Counted from the first letter of the stretch, positions 24,537 through 32,727 are shown. The stretch: 36,154 bases of DNA from Teichococcus rhizosphaerae (GCF_002631185.1 NZ_PDNU01000040.1:1-36154); one strand, 5' to 3'. The notes: generated by a model from the letters alone, not told the origin. Numbers and translations: made by a program.

Positions 24537-24990
24537 ATGCGCTTGCCCGTTCCGGCCGCCGGCCGCCGGCCGCCTGCTGCCGGCCACCGCCCTCCTGCCC
24601 GCCCTGGCCCTCGCGGCCTGTGCCGGGCACCCCGCCGAGGCGCCGAAGCCGAAGGTGACGGAGATCCATCGCGGCGGCACCACAGCGCTCGGCCAGAAGC
24701 TGCGCTTCCCGCAGAAGGAGGGCGTGCTGGCGGCCTCGATCTACGAGATCCCGCCCGGTGCGCGTCTGCCGGTGCACCGCCACCCGCAGCAGCGCTTCGC
24801 CTATGTGCTGGCGGGGCGGCTGCGCGTCAGCACGCCCGAGGGGCGAAGCTGGGAATACGGGCCGGGCGAGGTGGTGGTGGAGATGCTCGACCACTGGCAT
24901 TCCGGCGAGACGATCGGCGCCGAGACGGTGCGCCTGCTGGTGGTCGACCAGACGGAAGGCGACACCGGCAATGTGGAGCTGCATCCGTGA
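24537..24990 (+). CDS. Cupin-domain lipoprotein, frame broken at a 7-bp repeat (possible phase-variable gene)
   Basis: A good Shine-Dalgarno (GGAGG) precedes ATG 24537, but this frame turns into non-coding-like sequence after residue 10. The +1 frame then reads LLPATALLPALALAAC, an ideal lipoprotein hydrophobic core with lipobox (LAAC, Cys at 24619-24621). It continues into a single cupin (ASIYEIPPGARLPVHRHPQQ, FAYVLAGRLRVSTPEG, DHWHSGE) to the stop at 24990. The join falls in three CCGGCCG units (24552-24572). With two units the frame is continuous: about 148 residues with Cys26. No start codon exists in the cupin frame before the lipobox; a GTG at 24655 could give a cytoplasmic 111-residue cupin. 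Cupins bind metal through the HxH and later His. Substrate unknown. Confidence 0.75.
24552..24572. repeat. Three 7-bp tandem repeats, CCGGCCG
   Basis: Exact units at 24552-24558, 24559-24565 and 24566-24572, followed by a partial CC. Seven is not a multiple of three, so each gain or loss shifts the frame. Loss of one unit joins the ribosome site and ATG to the lipoprotein frame. Confidence 0.95.
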
Positions 24991-25029
24991 AGGGGGACGG
25001 GGCGGCGCCCCGCCCCGCCTGATCGCGGC

Positions 25030-26439
25030 TCAGCGGCCGGGCGTGCCCGGCTCGCCGAGGTCCCACCACAGGCCGGCGAAGGCCAGCAGCCCTTCCCGGG
25101 CCGGGGCCTTCAGCAGGTGCTCGTCCGGCCCGTGCTGCTTGCAGCCATTGTAGCTGTGCGGCACCCAGACCAGCGGCACGCCGAGATGGTCGACGAACAC
25201 GTCGCCCGGCAGGCCGCCGCTGCTGTTGGGGATGATCTGAACGCGGCCGCCCAGGCTGCGCTCCATGCTGTTCTGCGCCCAGCGCACCCAGGGGTGGTCC
25301 GGCGCGGTGCGGCTGGCCGGCATGCGGACGAAGGCGTTCTCGATGCGCACATGCCGCAGGCCATGCGCGTCCAGATGCGCGCGCAGCGCCGCCTCGAAGG
25401 TGCCAGGGTCGCTGTCCACCGTGTAGCGGATCTGGCAATGGGCACGGGCATCGGGCGCCACGGCGTTCACCGGGTTGGCCGGCACGCCGCTGGTCATGGC
25501 CAGCACGATGAAGCTGTTCCAGCCATAGATCTTCTCGGCCGGCGTCAGGCCGGGCTCGCCCCAGCCCTCGTCGATGGTGGCCGCGCCGTCGCCGCCGCCC
25601 ACCGGGCAGCCTTCCAGCACCGCGCGCACCGCCGCCGGCACGCCGCCCTGCGCCCCCCCCTGGGGCAGCCAGCCGCGCACCAGGATCTTGCCGTCGCGGT
25701 CCATGATGGTGGAAAGGGCGTGCGCCAGCACCACCGCCGGGTCGGTCGTCAGGCCGCCCCAATGGCCGGAATGCACGCCGCCCTCGCGCAGCTTCACCAC
25801 CAGGTCGCAATGCCAGGTGCCGCGCGTGCCGGTGGCGATGGTGGGCAGGCCGGGCTCGACGCGCGGCCCGTCGGACGCGATCAGCGCATCGGCCTTCAGC
25901 GCCTCGGCCTGGGCGGCGACGAAGGCGCGCAGCCCCTTGCTGCCGCGCTCCTCGGCCATCTCCAGCACCAGCTTCACATTGGCCCCGAGCCGGCCGCCAC
26001 GCTCGGCCAGCACGGCCTCCAGCGCGGCCAGGTTCAGCGCGTGCTGGCCCTTGTTGTCGGCGGTGCCGCGGCCATACCAGCGGTCGCCGCGGTCGGTCAG
26101 GGCCCAGGGCTTGAGGCCCTCGGACCATTGCGCGTCGAGCCCCGCCACCGTGTCGCCATGGCCGTAGAGCAGCGCCGTCGGCAGGGCGGGGTCTTCGATG
26201 CGGGTGGCCATCAGGATCGGGCCGAAGCCCGGTTCGGGATTCTCGTGCAGGCTGATGGCGAAGCCCATCCGCTCCAGCCAGGGGCGGATGCCCTCCTCCA
26301 GGTAGCGGCGCAGCGCCGGCGCGTGCTCCGCCTCCTGCGAGGTGGAGGGAATCGCGACGAGCCGCGCCAGCAGGTCCTGAAAGCCGCCCTCATCGAAGAA
26401 GCGCCCCGCGCGCCCGAGCGCGCCCTCCCGCGTTGCCAT
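25030..26439 (-). CDS. M20-family metallopeptidase (di-zinc dipeptidase/deacylase type)
   Basis: 469 residues from ATG 26439, with AAGGA about 9 nt upstream; the frame opens further back, but that part overlaps a repeat region and looks non-coding. The metal and catalytic residues are in place: LLYGHGDTV (His94, Asp96), YGRGTADNKGQ (bridging Asp128), EMAEERGSKG (Glu163-Glu164), SDGPRVEPG, and the last ligand in HGPDEHLL. The dimerisation/lid domain is inserted in the middle (about residues 210-350). The family includes ArgE, DapE and carnosinase-like dipeptidases; the length and VWVPHSYNGCKQHGPDEH fit the dipeptidase-type group. No signal peptide is seen. It is convergent with the cupin gene and downstream of the small secreted protein. 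Confidence 0.93.
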   Translation of the reverse strand: MATREGALGRAGRFFDEGGFQDLLARLVAIPSTSQEAEHAPALRRYLEEGIRPWLERMGFAISLHENPEPGFGPILMATRIEDPALPTALLYGHGDTVAGLDAQWSEGLKPWALTDRGDRWYGRGTADNKGQHALNLAALEAVLAERGGRLGANVKLVLEMAEERGSKGLRAFVAAQAEALKADALIASDGPRVEPGLPTIATGTRGTWHCDLVVKLREGGVHSGHWGGLTTDPAVVLAHALSTIMDRDGKILVRGWLPQGGAQGGVPAAVRAVLEGCPVGGGDGAATIDEGWGEPGLTPAEKIYGWNSFIVLAMTSGVPANPVNAVAPDARAHCQIRYTVDSDPGTFEAALRAHLDAHGLRHVRIENAFVRMPASRTAPDHPWVRWAQNSMERSLGGRVQIIPNSSGGLPGDVFVDHLGVPLVWVPHSYNGCKQHGPDEHLLKAPAREGLLAFAGLWWDLGEPGTPGR

Positions 26440-26468
26440 GCCGTGCCATCCTTCTTGTCGCCATCGGT

Positions 26469-26516
26469 GCATGGCCGGGGCCATGCGAAGGCGAAAGGCT
26501 TTGGCCCCGCATGGCC
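26469..26516 (-). promoter_or_regulatory. Three-armed inverted repeat upstream of the M20 peptidase
   Basis: On the minus strand, GGCCATGCG (26516-26508), CGCATGGCC (26487-26479) and GGCCATGC (26476-26469) follow each other. The middle arm can pair perfectly with either the first (9 bp) or the third (8 bp, 2-nt loop). The element ends 29 nt before the M20 start. Such mutually exclusive hairpins resemble leader switches, but the tight pair GCATGGCCGGGGCCATGC could equally be a protein-binding site. Confidence 0.45.
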
Positions 26517-26522
26517 GCGCCG

Positions 26523-26879
26523 TCAACGGGTGCGGGCCGGCGCGCCTCCGGACTGGCCGCCCCCGCCGAGCCCCACCCCCAGCAGGGCGGCGGCGGCCAT
26601 GGGCAGCGCGGCCCCCATCAGCGGCGCGGCCAGGCCCTGCCCGCCGGGCGGCAGCTGCACGGGGGCGGGCGGCTCCTCGGCCGGCAGGGCCGCCGGCATG
26701 GCGGGCGGCGCCACCAGCCGGGGCATGGGCTGGCCGCGCGGCGGCACCACCACCCCCGCCTCGGCGGGAACGGCCAGGCTGCGCAGCTGCGCCGCGGCGG
26801 GGCTGGCCGGCAGGAAGGGCAGCAGCGCGGCGAGCGCCAGCGCCGCGCGAGGGGCGGCGAGGCGGCGTTCAGGCGACAT
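26523..26879 (-). CDS. Small secreted Pro/Ala-rich hypothetical protein
   Basis: 118 residues, not recognised. MSPERRLAAPRAALALAALL.. is a signal peptide, with likely cleavage after SPAAA. The mature part is rich in Pro, Ala and Val (LVAPPAMPAALPAEEPPAPV). It ends in a short hydrophobic glycine-rich segment (MGAALPMAAAALLGVGLGGG), possibly a membrane anchor. Its ATG overlaps the end of the GST gene by 11 bp on the same strand, supporting co-transcription. It has no Cys and no catalytic motif. Homologues probably exist only in close relatives. Confidence 0.6.
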   Translation of the reverse strand: MSPERRLAAPRAALALAALLPFLPASPAAAQLRSLAVPAEAGVVVPPRGQPMPRLVAPPAMPAALPAEEPPAPVQLPPGGQGLAAPLMGAALPMAAAALLGVGLGGGGQSGGAPARTR

Positions 26880-27495
26880 GCGGGGTCTCCGGCAGGGTAT
26901 CGCGGAAGGCCGGCAGGGTCATGCTGGCGGCCTCGGCGGAAAGCAGGCGGGGAAAGGCCAGCTGCACGCCGAAGCGGCGCGCGGCATGCAGCTGCGGCAC
27001 GAGGAACACATCGGCGAGGCTGACGCGCGGGCCGAAGCAGAAAGGGCCGGGGCTGTCGGCCAGCAGGCTTTCGCAGGCCTCCAGCCCCTCGGCGACGGCG
27101 TGCCGCGCCCAGCCCTGCACCTGCCCCTCGTTCATCCCGGCGGCGCGCAGCCGCGCCAGCACGCTGGAGGCGTGCAGCGGCTGCGTCTCGCAGGCGATGG
27201 CCAGGGTGAAGGCGCGCACCTGGGCACGCCGCAGGGGCTCGGGCGGCAGCAGCGGCGGGCTCGGCCACATCTCCTCCAGCCATTCGATGATGGCGAGGGA
27301 CTGGATCAGCGGCGCCTCGTCCTGGATCTCCAGGATCGGCATCCGCCCTTGCGGATTGAGGCGCACATGCTCCGGGTTGCGGGGGCCGTCGGGCGGCATG
27401 TCGTGCAACACCGCCTCAGCCTCGACACCCTTCAGCGCGAGTGCGATCCGAACGCGCCAGGTGGCACCCGACGGGCTGTAGCCATGCAGGCGCAT
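26869..27495 (-). CDS. Glutathione S-transferase, zeta/maleylacetoacetate-isomerase-like
   Basis: 208 residues from ATG 27495 (GGAG about 9 nt before). The N-terminal thioredoxin-like domain starts MRLHGYSPSGATWRVRIALA, resembling the zeta-class SxxxxRVRIAL motif, and carries NPQGRMPILEIQDEAPLIQS with the cis-Pro and Ser that bind glutathione. The C-terminal helical domain has ADSPGPFCFGPRVSLADVFL, the usual GST N-capping box region. It may isomerise maleylacetoacetate-type compounds or detoxify; the neighbours do not settle the substrate. It is divergent from an Lrp/AsnC regulator 191 bp away. Confidence 0.88.
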   Translation of the reverse strand: MRLHGYSPSGATWRVRIALALKGVEAEAVLHDMPPDGPRNPEHVRLNPQGRMPILEIQDEAPLIQSLAIIEWLEEMWPSPPLLPPEPLRRAQVRAFTLAIACETQPLHASSVLARLRAAGMNEGQVQGWARHAVAEGLEACESLLADSPGPFCFGPRVSLADVFLVPQLHAARRFGVQLAFPRLLSAEAASMTLPAFRDTLPETPHVA

Positions 27496-27515
27496 GCATA
27501 CCTCTCCTTCTCGTG

Positions 27516-27545
27516 ATCGTGCGTTTGCGCTCCCTCCCTTGTCAA
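27516..27545 (-). promoter_or_regulatory. Candidate sigma70-type promoter for the GST operon
   Basis: On the minus strand TTGACA (27545-27540) is a perfect -35 box. 18 nt later CACGAT (27521-27516) is a weak -10. It would give a short leader of about 10-15 nt before the ribosome site. The gap is shared with the divergent Lrp-type gene, a likely local regulator. Confidence 0.4.
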
Positions 27546-27686
27546 CAGGATTGGGGCCGCCAGCATCGCGGATCGGTCGAATGTCCCGCCACCATCTCCG
27601 CGCCGGAGGAGGCCGCGGGGCGTTGCGCCGATTCGCGCAGGGGTGTTTCCGCCAGCCCCGCGCCACGCCGTCACGCAGGGGCCGCC

Positions 27687-28139
27687 ATGGACCAGACCGA
27701 CCGCCGAATCCTCCGCGCCCTGGCGCGCAACGCGCGGCTGACCAACGCCGAGCTGGCCGAGGAGGTGGGGCTCTCCCCCTCCCCCTGCTGGAGCCGGGTG
27801 CGGCGGCTGGAGCAGGCGGGCGTGATCCAGGGCTATGTGGCGCTGCTGGACCCGGCCAAGCTCGGCCTGCCTGACACCGTCTTTGTCGAGGTGATGGTGG
27901 AGAAGCACGACGAGGCGGCGCTGGCGCAGTTCGAGCGCGCCGTGCAGGACATGCCGGAGGTGCTGGAATGCCACCTGACCACCGGCGCCTACGACTATCT
28001 CATCAAGGCGGCGGTGGGCGGCACGGCGGGCTACGAGACGCTGCTGCGCGAGAAGCTCTACCGCCTGCCGGGGGTGCGGCACACCCGCTCGGCCTTCACC
28101 CTGCGCTGCCTGAAGCGGGCCATCTCGCCCACGCCCTGA
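27687..28139 (+). CDS. Lrp/AsnC-family transcriptional regulator
   Basis: 150 residues from ATG 27687; the upstream part of the frame is not coding-like. MDQTDRRILRALARNARLTN then AELAEEVGLSPSPCWSRVRR is the AsnC-type helix-turn-helix. The rest is the RAM ligand-binding domain (VFVEVMVEKHDEAALAQFER, VLECHLTTGAYDYLIKAAVG, LPGVRHTRSAFTLR). Members sense amino acids and related effectors. Its divergence from the GST/small-protein/M20 row makes those genes plausible targets. It ends 10 bp from the convergent glycosyltransferase gene. Confidence 0.95.
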   Translation: MDQTDRRILRALARNARLTNAELAEEVGLSPSPCWSRVRRLEQAGVIQGYVALLDPAKLGLPDTVFVEVMVEKHDEAALAQFERAVQDMPEVLECHLTTGAYDYLIKAAVGGTAGYETLLREKLYRLPGVRHTRSAFTLRCLKRAISPTP

Positions 28140-28149
28140 AGGGGCCCGT

Positions 28150-29070
28150 TCAGCGGGGCGCGAGTTCGGCCAGCGCCGCGCGCACCGCGGCCACGGGCAA
28201 TTCCGCCAGCGGGACATGCCGCAGGAAGGCGGTGGCCGGGCCGCGCGGGGCGCAGAGCGCGGGGTCGCTCTCGGCGCCGAACAGCGAAAGGGTCGGGCAG
28301 CCGGCGGCGGCCACCAGATGGGTGGGGCCGGTGTCGTTGCCCACCGCCGCCTCCGCCGCCCGCGCCAGGGCACCGATCTGCGCCAGGCTGGTGCGGCCGG
28401 TGAGATCGACGCTGCCCGGCGCGGCGGCGGCCAGGATGGCGGCGGCGAGCGGCGCCTCGGCCGGGCCGCCGAGCACCGCCACGGGCCGGCCCATGCTGGC
28501 GGCCAGCTCGGCGAAGCGCCCGGCCGGCCAGCGCTTGCCCGGCCGCCCCGGCGAGGCGCCGGGGATCAGCAGCACGAAGCGCGGCGGCAGCCCGAAGCCC
28601 GAAAGGTCACCGGCCAGCCAGTCCAGCGCGGGGGGCGGGAAATGCGCGATGCCGGCGAGGGCGAGCTGCTCGCGCTGGCGCTCCAGCGTGTGCATCGCGT
28701 CGCGCGCCGGGTTGGCGTGGCGGTGGCTGGCGCCCGGCGCGATGCCCGACCATTCCGGCCCGCTTCCGGTGAACAGGCGGTAGCGCGAGGAACGGCCGGA
28801 GGTCTGCAGGTCGTAGACGCGGCTGAAGCGGGCACGGCGCAGCCGCCAGGCGAGGCGCGCCACGGCGGGAAGGTCCGTCCAGGCGGGGCGGCCATCCTCC
28901 CAGATCTCGTCGAACCAGGGGGCGCGGCGGGCGAGCGTGGCGAAGGGGGGCGTGGTGAGCAGCGTGACGCGCGCGTCCGGATGGTGGGCGCGGATGGCGG
29001 CGAAGGGGCCGAAGGCCTGCACGAAGTCCCCCAGCGCCGCCAGCTTGATGACGAGGATGCGCGGCGCCAT
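28150..29070 (-). CDS. GT9 family glycosyltransferase (ADP-heptose:LPS heptosyltransferase-like)
   Basis: 306 residues. ILVIKLAALGDFVQAFGPFA is the GT9 N-terminal loop with the conserved Asp; LLIPGASPGRPGKRWPAGRF and AAEAAVGNDTGPTHLVAAAG are the nucleotide-sugar binding motifs of the C-terminal Rossmann domain (K-W-P and D-T-G-x-x-H). Members add heptose to the LPS inner core in the cytoplasm. Its ATG follows directly after the stop of the upstream GT4 gene (TGA-ATG), with GGGAG about 9 nt before. Other members act on other sugars, so the acceptor is uncertain. Confidence 0.92.
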   Translation of the reverse strand: MAPRILVIKLAALGDFVQAFGPFAAIRAHHPDARVTLLTTPPFATLARRAPWFDEIWEDGRPAWTDLPAVARLAWRLRRARFSRVYDLQTSGRSSRYRLFTGSGPEWSGIAPGASHRHANPARDAMHTLERQREQLALAGIAHFPPPALDWLAGDLSGFGLPPRFVLLIPGASPGRPGKRWPAGRFAELAASMGRPVAVLGGPAEAPLAAAILAAAAPGSVDLTGRTSLAQIGALARAAEAAVGNDTGPTHLVAAAGCPTLSLFGAESDPALCAPRGPATAFLRHVPLAELPVAAVRAALAELAPR

Positions 29071-30204
29071 TCAGAGCAGCTCCCGATAGACGGCGAGCGT
29101 CGCGTCCTGCATCGCCGCGGTGGTGTAGCGGGCGCGCGCCATGGCCTGGGCGGCGGCGCCCACGGCGGCGCGCGCCTCCGGCGGCATGGCCAGCACGCGG
29201 AGGATGGCGGCCGCCAGCGCCGCCGGGTCGCCCGGCGGCACGCGCCAGCCCGTCTCGCCCTCCAGCACCGTCTCGCGCGGGCCGCCGAGATCGGCCGCGA
29301 TCACCGGCCGCGCCATGGCCTGCGCCTCGATCACGGTGCGGCCGAAGGCTTCCGCGTCGGTCGAGGCGTGCAGCACGATGTCGGCCAGCAGCAGGGCGGC
29401 GGGCATGTCGTCGCCGGCGCCGGGCAGCACCACATCCGCGCCGAGGCCCAGCGCCGCGACGCGGCCGCGCAGCTCGGAATCATAGGTGCCGCGCCCCGGA
29501 TCGCCGGCCAGGATGGCGAAGGGGCGCGGCGCGGGCAGCCGGGCCATCGCCTCCAGCAGCACGCCCTGCCCCTTCCAGCGGCTGATGCGCGCGGGCAGGA
29601 ACAGCACGGGGCGCCCTTCCGGCACGCCCCAGGCGGCGCGCAGCGCGGCGACGCGCGCGGGCGCCACCGCCGCCGGGTCGAAGCGCCGCAGGTCCACCCC
29701 GCGCGGGATGATCCGCAGCCGCGCCGCCTCCACCCCGTGCCGCGCCCGCACGAGGTCGGCGATGAAGTGGCTGATGGCGATGACGCGCTCGCCCCGCGCC
29801 ATCACCGAGTTGTAGAGGCGCTTGCCGGGAAAGCCCTCGTTGTAGGCGCCGTGATAGGTGGTGACGAAGCGCGCGCCCCCGCGCCGTGCCGCCGGCAGCG
29901 CCGACCAGGCGGGGAAGCGGCTGCGCGCATGCACGATCCGCACCCCCTCCGCCGCGATCAGCCGCCCCAGCGCGGCGGCGTTGCCGAGCAGGGCGGCGGG
30001 CGACTTGCGGTCCAGCGGCAGGGCGACGTGGCGGGCGCCCACCGCCTCCAGCTCCGGCACCAGCCGCCCGCCCGCGGAGGCCACCAGCGGGCGGAAGCCC
30101 TCCCGCGCCAGCGCCTCGGCGATCTCGATGGTGCCGCGCTCCACGCCGCCGGCATTGAGGGCGGGCAGCACCTGCAGCACGGCGGGGGCGGAAGCGGGGG
30201 TCAT
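29071..30204 (-). CDS. GT4 family glycosyltransferase
   Basis: 377 residues from ATG 30204; the frame opens 20 codons further but MTPASAPAVLQVLPALNAGG places the glycine-rich donor/acceptor loop normally. The GT-B fold shows RIIPRGVDLRRFDP, VLFLPARISRWKGQGVLLEA, and the C-terminal E-x7-E motif in STDAEAFGRTVIEAQAMARP followed by GWRVPPGDPAALAAAI. It is a retaining transferase likely acting on LPS or another surface glycan together with the GT9 enzyme downstream. The ribosome site is weak. Confidence 0.92.
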   Translation of the reverse strand: MTPASAPAVLQVLPALNAGGVERGTIEIAEALAREGFRPLVASAGGRLVPELEAVGARHVALPLDRKSPAALLGNAAALGRLIAAEGVRIVHARSRFPAWSALPAARRGGARFVTTYHGAYNEGFPGKRLYNSVMARGERVIAISHFIADLVRARHGVEAARLRIIPRGVDLRRFDPAAVAPARVAALRAAWGVPEGRPVLFLPARISRWKGQGVLLEAMARLPAPRPFAILAGDPGRGTYDSELRGRVAALGLGADVVLPGAGDDMPAALLLADIVLHASTDAEAFGRTVIEAQAMARPVIAADLGGPRETVLEGETGWRVPPGDPAALAAAILRVLAMPPEARAAVGAAAQAMARARYTTAAMQDATLAVYRELL

Positions 30205-30299
30205 GGGCGCGGCATTAGCGCCTGGGCGGGCCGCTGTCAGCCCGCGCCGGGGCGCAGGGGCCACGGGCTTCCTGGTGGCGGCAAAGTGAGGGGGGCCCG

Positions 30300-30734
30300 C
30301 CCCTGCCCCACGAGAGCATCCGCGCCTATCAGCGCGACACCTACTACGCCGGCCGGTGGGAGGCGCGCTACGAGCGGTGGGTGGAGATGCAGGCCGGCCT
30401 TTATGCCGGCCCCGGGCGCGACGCGGTGCTGATGAACCAGGCCCAGGCCAGCGACATGGTGTTCACCCAGCCCGTGCTGCAGCACCTGCCCCTGATCCGC
30501 GTGCCGACGCTGCTGGTGATCGGCGAGCGGGACAGCACCGCCATCGGCAAGGCCGCGGCGGCGCCGGATGTGCGCCGGCGCCTCGGCGACTACCGGACGC
30601 TCGGCCGCCGCGCCGCCGACGCCATTCCCGGCGCGCGGCTGCTGCGCTTCGAGGATCTCGGCCATTCGCCGCAGATCCAGGACCCCGCGCGCTTCCACGC
30701 CGCGCTGCTGGAGGCGCTGCCCGGGCTGAAATGA
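30300..30734 (+). pseudogene. 5'-truncated alpha/beta hydrolase
   Basis: The frame from about 30300 reads PLPHESIRAYQRDTYYAGRW, then EARYERWVEMQAGLYAGPGR, SDMVFTQPVLQHLPLIRVPT, LLVIGERDSTAIGKA and RFEDLGHSPQIQDP to the stop at 30734. This is the C-terminal half of a known alpha/beta hydrolase type: cap end, Asp region and catalytic His (LGHSPQ). The first roughly 180 residues, with the oxyanion loop and nucleophile Ser (GxSxG), are missing. No ribosome site precedes the ATG at 30381 inside it. The homology starts abruptly next to the GT4 promoter region, so a deletion or rearrangement is likely. Confidence 0.75.
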
Positions 30735-30821
30735 CGGCTCCGCCCCCGTGGCCAGGGGGCACGGAAGGCTTTACCACATCCGCACTGGCCAGATCGCCAC
30801 CGGCTCAAGGGGAGGACAGGC

Positions 30822-31967
30822 ATGAACAGGACCGCCACGGCGCTGCCCGAGGATTGGCGCGAGGGCCATTTCGTGCTGCGCATCGAGGGCGCGGACGGCC
30901 CGCAGGCCATCGGCCTCGCCCATGGCCGCGCCTTCGACATGACGCCCGCCTTCGGCACCGTCAGCGCCTGGCTGGCCGCCGAGGACCCGGTCGGCGCCAT
31001 CGCCGCGCGCGGCGAGCCGGTGGTGATCGACATGCCCGCCCTGCTGGCCGGCGGCGGCCCGGCCCGGCTGCTGGCGCCCTTCGACCTGCAGGCGCTCAAG
31101 GCCTGCGGCGTGACCTATGCGCGCTCCATGCTGGAGCGGGTGATCGAGGAGCGCTGCCGGGGCGATGCCAGCCAGGCCGAGCGCATCCGCGCCGAGGTGC
31201 GCGGCATCATCGGCGACGACCTCGCCAATCTCCGCCCCGGCAGCCCGGAGGCGATGGCGCTGAAGGAGAACCTCGTCGCGCGCGGCTGGTGGAGCCAGTA
31301 CCTGGAAGTGGGCATCGGGCCGGACGCGGAGGTGTTCACCAAGGGCCAGCCGCTCTCGGCCGTGGGCTCGGGCGCGCATGTCGGCATCCACCCCGCCTCC
31401 GCCTGGAACAACCCGGAGCCGGAGGTGGTGCTGGCCATCTCGCCGCAGGGCCGCATCCTCGGCGCGGCGCTCGGCAACGACGTGAACCTGCGCGACGTGG
31501 AGGGCCGCTCCGCCCTGCTGCTCGGCCGCGCCAAGGACAACAACGCCGCCTGCGCCATCGGCCCCGCCATCCGCCTGCTCGACCGGGGCTTCACGCTGGA
31601 GGACATCCGCGCCGCCGAGATCGCGCTGGAGATCCGGGGAACGGACGGCTTCCACCTTGCCGAGACCGGCGCGGTCGGCAGCATCAGCCGCGACCCCACC
31701 GAGCTGGTGGACCAGCTCATCAACCCGCACCACCAGTATCCGGACGGCGCCGCGCTGTTCCTCGGCACTCCCTTCTCGCCCAGCAAGGACCGCGGCGCCG
31801 CCGGCATGGGCTTCACCCACCACATGGGCGACGTGGTGCGCATCGCCAGCCGCCGCCTCGGCGTGCTGGTGAACATCGTGGACCGCACCGATGCCTGCCC
31901 GCCCTGGCGCTTCGGCATCGGCGCGCTGATGAGCAACCTGGCCAGGCGGGGACTGCCGCGCGCATGA
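30822..31967 (+). CDS. Fumarylacetoacetate hydrolase (FAH)-family protein
   Basis: 381 residues, ATG with GGGGAGGAC upstream. The N-terminal part (about 1-150) is specific to longer members. The C-terminal FAH fold has AVGSGAHVGIHPASAWNNPE, PEVVLAISPQGRILGAALGN and DVNLRDVEGRSALLLGRAKD, with the Glu/Glu/Asp metal ligands expected there. Length and sequence resemble 2-keto-3-deoxy sugar-acid dehydratases (e.g. 2-dehydro-3-deoxy-D-arabinonate dehydratase) more than fumarylacetoacetase; this is inference. Its stop overlaps the next ATG (ATGA). Convergent UxaA- and Ldh-family genes support a sugar-acid pathway. Confidence 0.85.
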   Translation: MNRTATALPEDWREGHFVLRIEGADGPQAIGLAHGRAFDMTPAFGTVSAWLAAEDPVGAIAARGEPVVIDMPALLAGGGPARLLAPFDLQALKACGVTYARSMLERVIEERCRGDASQAERIRAEVRGIIGDDLANLRPGSPEAMALKENLVARGWWSQYLEVGIGPDAEVFTKGQPLSAVGSGAHVGIHPASAWNNPEPEVVLAISPQGRILGAALGNDVNLRDVEGRSALLLGRAKDNNAACAIGPAIRLLDRGFTLEDIRAAEIALEIRGTDGFHLAETGAVGSISRDPTELVDQLINPHHQYPDGAALFLGTPFSPSKDRGAAGMGFTHHMGDVVRIASRRLGVLVNIVDRTDACPPWRFGIGALMSNLARRGLPRA

Positions 31968-32719
31968 GCATCCAGCAGGAAGAAATTGGGCGCCTCCGCA
32001 ATGCGAGGGGCGAGGAGCTGGCCTGGGCGAGGCTGCCCGGGCGCGGGCCCGGCGTGGTGTTCCTGGCGGGGTTCCGCTCCGACATGGAGGGAAGCAAGGC
32101 GCTGCACCTGCGCGAGCGCTGCGCCGCCACCGGCCGCGCCTTCCTGCGCTTCGACTATGCCGGCCACGGCATCAGCGGCGGCGCCTTCGAGGAGGGCTGC
32201 ATCGGCGACTGGGCGGAGGATGCGGCGCATGTCATCGCCAGCCTCACCGAGGGGCCGCAGGTGCTGGTCGGCTCCTCCATGGGCGGCTGGATCGCGCTGC
32301 TGATGGCGCGGCGCTTCCCCGAGCGGCTGCACGCGCTGGTGGGCATCGCCGCCGCGCCGGACTTCACCGAGACGCTGATGTGGCCGAACTTCAGCGCCGA
32401 TCAGCAGGCGACCCTCCTGCGCGAGGGCGCGCTGATGCTGCCGAGCCCCTATGGCCCGCCCGTGCCGATCACGCGCCGGCTGATCGAGGACGGGCGGAAC
32501 CACCTGCTGCTCGGCGCGCCCATCCCGGTGCGGCGCCCGGTGCGGCTGGTGCAGGGCATGCGCGACGCGGAGGTGCCCTGGCGCGTGGCGCCCGAGATCG
32601 CCGCGCGGGTGGAGGCGGAGGATGCGCGGGTGACGCTGGTGAAGGATGGCGACCACCGCCTCGCCCGCGCGGAGGACCTCGACCTCATCTGGCGGACGGT
32701 GGAGGAGGCGGCGGGCTGA
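31964..32719 (+). CDS. Alpha/beta hydrolase, ABHD10-like
   Basis: 251 residues from ATG 31964 (ATGA overlap with the FAH gene). GVVFLAGFRSDMEGSKALHL then RFDYAGHGISGGAFEEG are typical of the ABHD10-like group. The nucleophile is Ser in VLVGSSMGGWIAL, the late acid lies near QGMRDAEVPW, and the catalytic His is in VKDGDHRLARAEDL. Relatives cleave thioesters or acyl esters. Tight coupling to the FAH-family gene hints at a lactone or ester substrate of the same pathway. A terminator follows. Confidence 0.9.
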   Translation: MSIQQEEIGRLRNARGEELAWARLPGRGPGVVFLAGFRSDMEGSKALHLRERCAATGRAFLRFDYAGHGISGGAFEEGCIGDWAEDAAHVIASLTEGPQVLVGSSMGGWIALLMARRFPERLHALVGIAAAPDFTETLMWPNFSADQQATLLREGALMLPSPYGPPVPITRRLIEDGRNHLLLGAPIPVRRPVRLVQGMRDAEVPWRVAPEIAARVEAEDARVTLVKDGDHRLARAEDLDLIWRTVEEAAG

Positions 32720-32727
32720 AGGGCGAG

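Noticed and set aside
24537-25022. 161-codon frame from ATG 24537 read straight through
   Set aside because: After residue 10 it is arginine/proline-rich with no family features; the cupin and lipobox lie in the neighbouring frame.
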